The translations under genes and the position numbers were made by a program. This document shows positions 1 through 5,856 of a stretch of DNA of 6,075 nucleotides, in pieces. The notes under the pieces are model-generated. The model was not told where the DNA came from. It saw nothing but the letters and a program-made list of their open reading frames with translations, and ran no database searches. Position 1 is the first letter of the stretch. Each line of letters starts with the position of its first letter. The DNA comes from JBDSLU01 sp039916225 (GTDB taxonomy: Bacteria; Acidobacteriota; Vicinamibacteria; Vicinamibacterales; Vicinamibacteraceae), in assembly GCA_039916225.1 (NCBI GenBank), contig JBDSLU010000183.1, positions 1-6,075 on the forward strand, read 5' to 3'.

Positions 1-1035
1 CTTCTGGCCGGCGTGCTCGCCGCCACGTTCCTGGCCTCCGCCTGCGGCTCGACGAAGCCCAGTGAGCCGGCGGTCACCGCCGACACCTGGGCCGTCGTCG
101 ACGGACGGCCGATCAGCAAGGACACGACGGAAAAGGCCTTCCGCCGCACCCGCGACCCGAACGAAACGCTCTCGGCCGAAGAGGCCACGGCCGCCAAACT
201 GACGGTGCTCGAGGACTTGATCCTTCAGGACCTCCTGGTGACGAAGGCGACGGCGCTGAAGGTCGAGGTGCCGGCCGCCGAGCTCGACACCGCCTTCACC
301 AACGCCAGGGGCGGCCTCAACGACGAGCAGTTCAAGCAGGAGCTGACCCGGCGCACCCTGACCGAGGCGGACGTCCGCGAGGGGCTGCGCCGCCAGCTTT
401 TGGCCGAGAAGGTCATCGAGCAGGAGGTGTCGAAGCAGGTCACGATCGGCGACCCGGACGTGACCCGGTTCTTCGAGGCCAACCGGGCCCAGTTCAACCT
501 GACCGAGGAGTCGTACCACATCGCCCAGATCGTCATCACGCCGCAACGCGACGCCCAGATCACCAACACGACCGGCGACGATGCGGCGACGCCCCAGCAG
601 GCGGCCGCCAAGGCCCGCTCGATCATGGAGCGGCTGAAGGCCGGGACCTCGTTCCGCGAGCTGGCCACCAGCTATTCCGAAGATCCCACGTCGGCGCAGC
701 GCGGCGGCGACATGGGCCTGATCCCGGTCTCCCGGCTGCAGCAGGCGCCGCCGCCGCTCCGCAACGCCGTCCTGAACAAGACCGCTGGCACGGTCAACGT
801 GGCCAGCGCGGGGAACGGGGCGTTCACCATCGTGCTGGTCGTGGCGCGGGAAGCCGCCGGACAGCGCGACCTCTCGACGCCCGGCCTCAAGGAACAGATC
901 ACGACGACGCTGAAGACGCGCAAGGAAGGGCTGCTGCGCGCCGCCTACCTGACGACGCTCCGCACCGACGCCACCGTCGTCAACCACCTCGCGCGTCGCG
1001 TGGTCCAGGCCAAGGGCGCGCCGCCGACCACCTAG
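1..1035 (+). CDS. Peptidyl-prolyl cis-trans isomerase lipoprotein, SurA/PrsA-like (5' partial)
   Basis: A periplasmic foldase, likely membrane-anchored, that would catalyse prolyl isomerisation and chaperone exported proteins. The frame is open to the first base of the window (LLAGVLAATFLASAC...), so the true start lies upstream; the GTG at 13 sits inside the signal peptide and is unlikely to be the start. Counting from that GTG, the hydrophobic segment ends in a lipobox-like LASAC with the acylated Cys at residue 11. A SurA_N-type helical region follows (about 25-165, starting WAVVDGRPIS). A parvulin domain covers about 166-280: YHIAQIVI, then a helix with the FRELATSYSEDP motif, GGDMGLIPVSRL, and a C-terminal strand FTIVLVVAR. 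A charged helical tail ends at TAG 1033-1035. No lesion is visible. The next gene starts 33 nt downstream on the same strand. The family call is firm; the exact SurA, PrsA or PpiD subgroup is not. Confidence 0.88.
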   Translation, partial: LLAGVLAATFLASACGSTKPSEPAVTADTWAVVDGRPISKDTTEKAFRRTRDPNETLSAEEATAAKLTVLEDLILQDLLVTKATALKVEVPAAELDTAFTNARGGLNDEQFKQELTRRTLTEADVREGLRRQLLAEKVIEQEVSKQVTIGDPDVTRFFEANRAQFNLTEESYHIAQIVITPQRDAQITNTTGDDAATPQQAAAKARSIMERLKAGTSFRELATSYSEDPTSAQRGGDMGLIPVSRLQQAPPPLRNAVLNKTAGTVNVASAGNGAFTIVLVVAREAAGQRDLSTPGLKEQITTTLKTRKEGLLRAAYLTTLRTDATVVNHLARRVVQAKGAPPTT

Positions 1036-1068
1036 TCGCGCGCGTCCGCCCCACGCGGTCCCTCTCCC

Positions 1069-2403
1069 ATGGGCACCTACCTCCGGCACGGGCTGCCGTG
1101 CCTGGCCGTCTGGTGCCTGTACCTCGCCGGCTTCTGGCCGGGCCTCCTCACCGAGGACTCGTTCGAGCAGTGGCGCGACCTGGTGACCGGGGAGTTGCGC
1201 GGCTACCACTCCCCGCTCCAGACGGCGATCAACTGGCTGATCACGCGGGTGTGGCTGTCACCCGCGCCGATCGCGCTGGCGCAGATCGTCGCGCTGGCGC
1301 TGGCCTACTGCGCGGTCGTCCGCGAATGTGAGCGGCGCCACGCGTCGCCCCGGTGGCTGGCGGCGACGACGGTGGTGTTCGCACTCCTGCCGGCGAACGG
1401 CTTCCTGGTCGTCACGCTCTGGAAGGACGTCCCCTACACCATCGCCGTGCTCGGCCTGGTCGCGCTGTCGCTGCGACTGATTCGCGCGCCGGCCAGCCTG
1501 CCCGAGGGCGCCATGCCGTGGGTGCTGGCCGGCACGCTGACGGCGGTCGCCACGTTCAGGCACAACGGGCTCCCGACCGCCGGGCTCTTTCTCGTCGCGC
1601 TGATCTGGGCGCTGCGCCCGCCGCTGCGCACGGCGGTTCGCGTCGTCGGCGTCAGCTGCGCCGGCGTGCTGCTGGTGCAGGTGGGCCTGTTCCGGCTCCT
1701 CGACGTCCGGCCGTTCCACGCCGCGTATCGGGATCAGCTGGTGCTGCACCAGATCGCGGCGGCGATGCGGCCCGGAACGGCTTTCGATCAGGCCGACTTC
1801 GCCGCCATCGGCCGCGCCATGCCGATGGCCACGTGGCTGGCGAGCTATCGATGCGAAAGCGTGATTCCGACGCTGTCCGGCGTCCTGGAGCACAACGACG
1901 AGGCGCAGTACGCGGCGGTGCGTCCGCAACTGTATCGGGCCTGGACGCATGCGCTGACCAGGACGCCGCAGGCGATCGCGCGGCACCATGCCTGCGTGAG
2001 CGCGATGTTCTGGAACCCGGGCGCGTCGGTCTATCTCGTGGCCACCGAGATCGTGCCGAACGGGTTCGGCATGCAGACGCGCCCGCTCCTGCCGGTCGCT
2101 CACCAGGCACTGCTCGGCCTGCACGCGGCCACGACGCGGATGCCGTGGCGGTCCGTCGTGTGGGGCCCGGCGCTGCACCTCTGGATGCTGCTCGGCGGCG
2201 TCGCCTACGTGGCGACGCGGACACGAAGCCGCGCTTCGCTGCTGCCCTTCGCGCCGGCAGTGGCCCACGGCCTCGTCCTGTTCCTCGCCATTCCGTCCGC
2301 CGAGTACCGCCTGCAGTATCCGGTCGTCCTGATGGGCGTGCTGACGCCGCTGCTGGCCCACGCGCTCGGCCGAGCCGAGCGGGCTCAGCGGATCGACAGG
2401 TGA
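1069..2403 (+). CDS. Polytopic membrane protein, GT-C glycosyltransferase-like (possibly DUF6020-type)
   Basis: A 444-residue integral membrane protein with roughly 9-11 hydrophobic segments. TM1 is at about 9-27. It is followed at once by an extracytoplasmic loop with TEDSFEQW (Asp30) and YHSPLQT (47-52). This arrangement, an acidic residue after TM1 and a later H-x-P-x-x-T, is typical of GT-C-fold glycosyltransferases and related uncharacterised families that use lipid-linked sugar donors. Further conserved-looking motifs are WKDVPY (118-123) and FRHNG (163-167). A soluble, probably periplasmic region spans about 213-325 (Cys at CES and HHAC, WNPG), and three TM helices close the protein. 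The ATG at 1069 has no strong Shine-Dalgarno; it directly precedes TM1 and fits the family topology. The gene lies 33 nt behind the foldase gene and ends before the regulatory gap of the efflux operon. The membrane topology is seen, the GT-C link is a motif-based inference, and no substrate can be named. Confidence 0.7.
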   Translation: MGTYLRHGLPCLAVWCLYLAGFWPGLLTEDSFEQWRDLVTGELRGYHSPLQTAINWLITRVWLSPAPIALAQIVALALAYCAVVRECERRHASPRWLAATTVVFALLPANGFLVVTLWKDVPYTIAVLGLVALSLRLIRAPASLPEGAMPWVLAGTLTAVATFRHNGLPTAGLFLVALIWALRPPLRTAVRVVGVSCAGVLLVQVGLFRLLDVRPFHAAYRDQLVLHQIAAAMRPGTAFDQADFAAIGRAMPMATWLASYRCESVIPTLSGVLEHNDEAQYAAVRPQLYRAWTHALTRTPQAIARHHACVSAMFWNPGASVYLVATEIVPNGFGMQTRPLLPVAHQALLGLHAATTRMPWRSVVWGPALHLWMLLGGVAYVATRTRSRASLLPFAPAVAHGLVLFLAIPSAEYRLQYPVVLMGVLTPLLAHALGRAERAQRIDR

Positions 2404-2423
2404 TCGGCGTAGGGCTGGTGGTA

Positions 2424-2444
2424 AACGCAACTTACCGTTGCGTT
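2424..2444. promoter_or_regulatory. Perfect inverted repeat, candidate TetR operator (site 1)
   Basis: AACGCAAC (2424-2431), a 5-nt spacer TTACC, then GTTGCGTT (2437-2444) form a perfect 8+8 inverted repeat. It lies 20 nt after the stop of the membrane-protein gene and 77 nt before the tetR start. TetR-family regulators commonly bind such palindromes in front of their own operon, so autorepression of tetR and the pump genes is the natural inference. No T-run follows, so a terminator is unlikely. Confidence 0.6.
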
Positions 2445-2451
2445 AGTAAGT
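2430..2451. promoter_or_regulatory. Second, interleaved inverted repeat, candidate TetR operator (site 2)
   Basis: ACTTAC (2430-2435) and GTAAGT (2446-2451) are a perfect 6+6 inverted repeat with a 10-nt spacer, centred at 2440/2441. It overlaps site 1, whose centre is 2434, so the two dyad axes are about 6.5 bp apart. CGTTA also recurs at 2441-2445 and 2452-2456, exactly 11 bp apart. A 22-bp dyad with outer conserved half-sites is a usual TetR-family operator geometry, and overlapping dyads can hold two dimers. Which dyad is used cannot be told from sequence. Confidence 0.5.
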
Positions 2452-2460
2452 CGTTACGCT
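2432..2460 (+). promoter_or_regulatory. Weak candidate promoter of the tetR-efflux operon
   Basis: TTACCG (2432-2437) and TACGCT (2455-2460) are separated by 17 nt and loosely resemble -35 and -10 boxes, with TACGCT matching TATAAT at only about 3 of 6 positions. The stretch is the least GC-rich part of the gap and overlaps both inverted repeats, which would suit repression by steric block. The match is weak and other sigma factors may use other boxes. Confidence 0.25.
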
Positions 2461-2521
2461 GGACCCCTTCGTTCCTGCCGCCGCCCCCGCCCCCGCCGTA
2501 TCCGAACTGTCCCGGCCGACC

Positions 2522-3136
2522 GTGGTCCGGCCGAAGGCGCGCGTCGGCGGGCGCAGCGCCCGCGTGGTCACCCGGGTGCTCGAAACCACGCTGGAAGTGC
2601 TGGGCCGCGAAGGCTTCGCCGGCCTCCGGATCGAGGACGTCGCCAGCTGCGCCGGGGTGAACAAGACCACGATCTACCGGCGCTGGCCGACGCGGGCCGA
2701 GCTGGTCGTGGCCGCGCTGACCACCCTCGCCACCCTCGCCGCCCCGCCGTCGGCCGTCGAGAGCGGCGAGCTGGAACCCGACCTGCTGGCGCTCTTCATG
2801 AGCGCCACCACGCTGCGGGCGTCCCCGGCCGGCCGCGGCGTCGTCAGCGCCTTGATCGCCGAAGGCGGCGATCCGGAAGTGGATCGCGTCTGTGCCGAGC
2901 TGCGCGAGATGCACCGCCAGCCGGCGCGGGTGCTGCTCGAACACGCCCGGGCCCGCGGCGAGCTGCCCCGCCGCGCCGACATCGGTCTGCTGCTCGACGT
3001 GCTGACCGGCGCCGTCTACGGGCGCCTCCGCGAATGCCCGGAGCCGCTCGACCGCGACTGGGTCCGGCGCGTCATCCGTCTCGTTCTTTCAGGTGTGGGC
3101 GCACCCAGCCGCCCGCGAGGCTCGTCAGGTTCATGA
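2522..3136 (+). CDS. TetR/AcrR-family transcriptional regulator of the adjacent efflux operon
   Basis: A 204-residue DNA-binding repressor of the usual TetR length. The N-terminal domain is clear: helix 1 at about 12-31 (ending LGREGFAG), then the helix-turn-helix RIEDVASCAGVNKTTIYRRW at 36-55, followed by PTRAELV. The IYRRWP signature and the helical C-terminal half (about 75-190) suit the group of TetR regulators with a TetR_C_11/16-like ligand domain; that subgroup is an inference. The start is GTG 2522. The frame has a stop (TAA 2447-2449) upstream with no ATG, GTG or TTG between, and the next GTG codons would cut into helix 1. No obvious ribosome site is seen. The TGA at 3134-3136 overlaps the adaptor ATG at 3133 (ATGA), so regulator and pump are translationally coupled. 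The expected role is ligand-relieved repression of its own operon through the dyads at 2424-2451. Confidence 0.9.
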   Translation: MVRPKARVGGRSARVVTRVLETTLEVLGREGFAGLRIEDVASCAGVNKTTIYRRWPTRAELVVAALTTLATLAAPPSAVESGELEPDLLALFMSATTLRASPAGRGVVSALIAEGGDPEVDRVCAELREMHRQPARVLLEHARARGELPRRADIGLLLDVLTGAVYGRLRECPEPLDRDWVRRVIRLVLSGVGAPSRPRGSSGS

Positions 3137-4125
3137 ACAGGCTCCTCCTTGGCCTCTTCGGCATCGCCGCGGCGGCCAGCGCCGCCGGCTGCCGCGATCG
3201 GAGCGCCTCGGCCGCCGGCGCGCCGCCGCCCCCGCCGACGGTGTCGGTCGTCACCGTCGCGCCCGAGCGCATCGCCATGACCGGCGAATGGATCGGTACG
3301 CTCGATGGCATCGTCAACGCCCAGATCCGCCCACAGGTGTCCGGCTACCTGCTGCGCCGGGCCTATCGCGAAGGCGCCCACGTCCGGAAGGGCGAGGTAC
3401 TGTTCGAGATCGATCGCCGGCCGCTCGAGGCGACGCTGAGCCAGGCCAAGGCGCGGTTGGCCGAGGCCAAGGCGCAGCTCGCCAAGAGCGAGCGCGATCT
3501 CTCGCGCGATCGGCCGCTCGCCGAGCAGCGGGCCATTGCCCAGAGTCAGCTCGACAACGACCTGAGCGCGCGCGATGCGGCGCAGGCGGCCCAGGCCTCG
3601 GCAGACGCCGCCGTCGAGAGCGCCGAGCTGAACCTGCGTTTCACTCGCGTCACCTCGCTGGTCGACGGCATCGCCGCCTTCGCCAGCGCGCAGATCGGCG
3701 ACCTGGTCGGCCCGACCACGCTGCTGACGACCGTCTCGCAGGTCGATCCCATCACGGTCTACTTCCCGATCGGCGAGCAGGAATACCTCGCCATCGCCGA
3801 CGCCGTGCGCTCGCCGGCGGCGCTGGCTCGCCTGTGGCAGGACGACGGCGGCCTCGCCCTCATCCTCGTGGTGCTGGTCGTCTACCTGTTCCTGCAGAAC
3901 TGGCGGGCCACGCTGATTCCAGTGATCGCCGTGCCGGTCTCGCTGATCGGCACCTTCATCGTCTTCCCGGCAATGCTGACGACCGGGCCGGACACTTCGT
4001 CCATCGCCTTGATGGTCGCCTCGCGCGGCGCCAGGCCCTTCTCGATGTGGTGCTCGACGGCCTCGACGACGACGATGGCGTCGTCGGCGGCATCCAGGGC
4101 AGCCTCAACAAGCAGTTCGCCCTGA
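3133..4125 (+). CDS. Truncated RND periplasmic adaptor (MFP) running in frame into an RND permease fragment
   Basis: The 330-residue frame as it stands. Residues 1-20 are a lipoprotein signal (MNRLLLGLFG...AAGC, Cys20) followed by an Ala/Pro-rich linker. A lipoyl half-domain is at about 64-95 (IRPQVSGYLL, GEVLFEID). An Ala-rich alpha-hairpin coiled coil spans about 97-170 (LSQAKARLAEAKAQLAKSE), and the second lipoyl half and barrel strands about 170-225 (DGIAAF, QIGDLVGP, VDPITVYFPIGEQEYL). This is an AcrA/MexA-type adaptor linking inner-membrane permease and outer-membrane channel. Around residue 240 it passes without a stop into RND permease TM2/TM3 (VVYLFLQNWRATLIP), then into antisense noise from about 280, and ends at TGA 4123-4125. 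The membrane-proximal domain and C-terminus are missing (usual length about 370-400), so a working adaptor is not expected. The ATG is supported by the ATGA overlap with tetR, the signal peptide and a short AGG at 3127-3129. Confidence 0.8.
   Translation: MNRLLLGLFGIAAAASAAGCRDRSASAAGAPPPPPTVSVVTVAPERIAMTGEWIGTLDGIVNAQIRPQVSGYLLRRAYREGAHVRKGEVLFEIDRRPLEATLSQAKARLAEAKAQLAKSERDLSRDRPLAEQRAIAQSQLDNDLSARDAAQAAQASADAAVESAELNLRFTRVTSLVDGIAAFASAQIGDLVGPTTLLTTVSQVDPITVYFPIGEQEYLAIADAVRSPAALARLWQDDGGLALILVVLVVYLFLQNWRATLIPVIAVPVSLIGTFIVFPAMLTTGPDTSSIALMVASRGARPFSMWCSTASTTTMASSAASRAASTSSSP
3850..3969 (+). pseudogene. RND permease fragment: TM2 to start of TM3
   Basis: The + strand, in the same frame as the adaptor, encodes LALILVVLVVYLFLQNWRAT and then LIPVIAVPVSLIGTFIVFP. 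This matches the AcrB-type segment around TM2-TM3 (in AcrB, [20 protein letters not shown]). Everything before it in the permease, about 335 residues including TM1 and the first porter-domain half, is absent. The left edge is uncertain because LALIL could belong to either the adaptor or the permease. The right edge is at 3968/3969, where the coding strand switches. Confidence 0.85.
3969..4086 (-). pseudogene. Inverted RND permease segment: TM4 proton-relay region on the opposite strand
   Basis: Read on the minus strand from 4085 down to 3969, this piece encodes DDAIVVVEAVEHHIEKGL, then APREATIKAMDEVSGPVVSIA. That is the highly conserved RND TM4 and following helix, carrying the two Asp residues of the proton relay (D407/D408 in AcrB). 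The flanking permease pieces are on the + strand, so this roughly 117-bp block is inverted. Compared with AcrB-like proteins, about 22 codons are missing between VFP and DD, and about 14 between SIA and GGIQG. GCTGACGAC (3975-3983) and GCCGACGAC (minus strand, 4088-4080) form an 8-of-9 inverted repeat close to the two edges. The segment matches only over these 39 codons; the minus frame on either side is not RND-like. Confidence 0.85.
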
Positions 4126-5856
4126 CCATCGCCATCGCCATGCTGATCTCGGCCTTCAACGCCCTGACGCTGTCGCCGGCGCTGGCGGCGATGTGGCTGC
4201 GGCCACGGACGGAGGGACGCTGGTCCGGCGGGTTCTTCCGCTGGTTCAACCGGAGCTTCGATCGCGCCTCGAACGCCTACGTCCGGGTCAGCGGCGCGCT
4301 GATCCGCAAGGCGGTGCTGGGCGGCGCAATCCTGCTGGCGTTCTCCCTGCTCGCCGCCGGGCTCGGCCAGCGGCTGCCGACCAGCTTCGTCCCGGAAGAG
4401 GACTACGGCTACTTCATGCTGAACGTGCAGCTGCCGCCAGCGGCCTCGCTGCAGCGCACCGACGCGGTCGCCCGCAAGGTCGAGGCCATCCTCGATGCCA
4501 CGCCCGGCATCCAGGCCTACAACACCATCGTTGGCTTCAGCGTGCTCACCCGCGTCACCGCGCCGAACAACGGCTTCTACTTCGTCGGCCTGAAGCCGTG
4601 GCACGAGCGCGAGACGAGCGCCCGCGAGGTCGTCAACCACATCAACGCCCGCTTCCGCGCCGAGATCACCGAGTGCACGGCCATCGCCAACATGCCGCCG
4701 GCCATCCCCGGCCTCGGCTCGCAGGGCGGCTTCAGCTTCTGGCTGCAGGACCGCTCCGGCGGCCCGATCGAGAACCTCGACGCGACGCTGCAGCAGTTCC
4801 TGACCGCGGCGCGGCGGCGCCCCGAGCTGGGGACCGTCAACTCGCCGTTCAGCGCCGCCGTGCCGCAGGTGTTCGTCGACGTCGACCGCGACAAGGTGTT
4901 GAAGGAAGGCATCGCGCTCGGCGACGTCTACCAGACGATGCAGACGTTCCTCGGCAGCCTCTACGTCAACCAGTTCAACCGCTTCGGCCGGCAGTGGCGC
5001 GTCTTCCTGCAGGCCGAGGGCGCCGAGCGGACCAGCCCGGAGAGCATCGGGCAGTTCTACGTCCGCTACAACGGCGGGCAGATGGTGCCGCTGTCGTCGC
5101 TGCAGACGACGCGGGCCACCTTCGGCCCGCAGTACACCAACCGCTTCAACGTCTATCGCGCCGCCCAGGTCACCGGGGCGGCGGCCCCCGGCTACAGCTC
5201 GGGGCAGGCGCTCGATGCGCTGGAAGAAGTCGCGCGCACCTCGCTGCCGCGGGGCTTCAGCTACGACTGGGCCGACCTGTCGTTCCAGGAGCGCCGCGCC
5301 TCGGGCAACGCGCTGCGGCTGTTCGCGCTGTCGGTGGTGGTCGTGTTCCTGATCCTCGCCGCGCTCTACGAGAGCTGGACGCTGCCGTTCTCGGTGCTGC
5401 TGTCGGTACCCATCGCCGTGGTCGGCGCCTTCGTCGGGCTGCTGTTGCGGAGCTTCGACTTCGACGTCTACGCCCAGGTCGGCATCGTGATGCTGATCGG
5501 GCTCGCCGCCAAGAACGCCATCCTGATCGTCGAGTTCGCCAAGGCGCGGCGCGAGGACGGCGCCGACCTGGTGACCGCGGCACTCGAGGGCGCCAAGGTG
5601 CGCCTGCGGCCGATCCTGATGACCTCGTTCGCCTTCATCTTCGGCTGCCTGCCGTTATGGATGGCGACCGGCGCCGGCGCGGCCTCGCGTCGCGTGCTGG
5701 GAACGGTCGTCATCTGCGGGATGCTGGCGGCGACGCTGCTGGCCATCTTCCTGATCCCGATGCTTTTACGTGCAGGTCGAGCGGCTGGCGGAGTGGCGCG
5801 TTCGCCGCACCGCCCCCATCCCGTCGGCGGCGGAGCCGGATCCGAGCCAGTCATGA
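4086..5856 (+). pseudogene. RND efflux permease (HAE1/AcrB-type), C-terminal two-thirds, frameshifted near its end
   Basis: The inner-membrane proton/drug antiporter of the pump. From GGIQGSLNKQFALT on, about 558 codons in one + frame match AcrB-type permeases. They cover TM6 (to LTLSPALAAMWLRP), TM7, and the second porter/docking region (LPTSFVPEEDYGYFMLNVQL, QGGFSFWLQDRSGG, GSLYVNQFNRFGRQWRV, GGQMVPLSSL). TM8-TM12 follow, with GLAAKNAILIVEFA (Lys at 5511-5513, AcrB K940 equivalent) and RLRPILMTS (Arg at 5601-5603 and Thr at 5622-5624, R971 and T978 equivalents). The C-terminus should read IPMLYVQVERLAEWRVRR and end at TGA 5854-5856, overlapping the next ATG. One extra T in 5764-5767 breaks this, and the frame instead runs on to 6050. 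With no native start left, translation could only begin at GTG 4047/4050 or ATG 4140. Usual family length is about 1,030-1,070. Confidence 0.88.
5764..5767 (+). other. Homopolymer +1 frameshift (TTTT, TTT expected) in RND C-terminus
   Basis: Removing one T turns the downstream reading from RAGRAAGGVARS into the normal RND ending LYVQVERLAEWRVRRTAP and places the stop exactly at the ATGA overlap with the next gene. This double agreement locates the lesion to this run. Confidence 0.85.

Noticed and set aside
1036..1068. Gap between foldase and membrane-protein genes as a promoter
   Set aside because: Only 33 nt, fully GC-rich, with no recognisable boxes or clear ribosome site.
2364..2386. Palindrome GCTCGGCCGAGC and adjoining GAGCC/GGCTC hairpin
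   Set aside because: It lies inside the end of a coding region, is GC-only, has no T-run, and is expected by chance in DNA this GC-rich.
1258..2430. Minus-strand open frame of 390 codons opposite the membrane protein
   Set aside because: Composition is dominated by Arg, Gln, Gly and His, typical of antisense frames in high-GC DNA, and the + strand has a convincing membrane protein.
2424..2444. Inverted repeat as a rho-independent terminator for the membrane-protein gene
   Set aside because: The stem is short with no following T-run; its position in front of a tetR gene fits an operator better.
1353..2660. + frame open for 435 codons overlapping the membrane protein and tetR
   Set aside because: Low-complexity Arg/Ala/Gly-rich translation with no domain; it spans the operator gap and two real genes in other frames.
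3093..4085. The + frame open across 3093-6050 as a single 985-residue protein
   Set aside because: Its first 330 or so codons are an Arg/Pro-rich out-of-frame shadow of the adaptor gene; only the part after about 4086 is RND-like, and the end is a frameshift fusion.
3969..4086. Inverted segment as a phase-variable invertible switch
   Set aside because: Flipping does not change length, and the flanking RND pieces are in different frames (codon starts mod 3 are 1 and 0), so neither orientation gives one continuous frame. Codons are also missing on both sides, and no recombinase gene or long inverted repeat is present.
3882..4640. Minus-strand open frame as a separate 252-residue gene
   Set aside because: Only residues about 186-224 match anything (the inverted RND piece). 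The rest is antisense of RND coding sequence with GC-driven composition.
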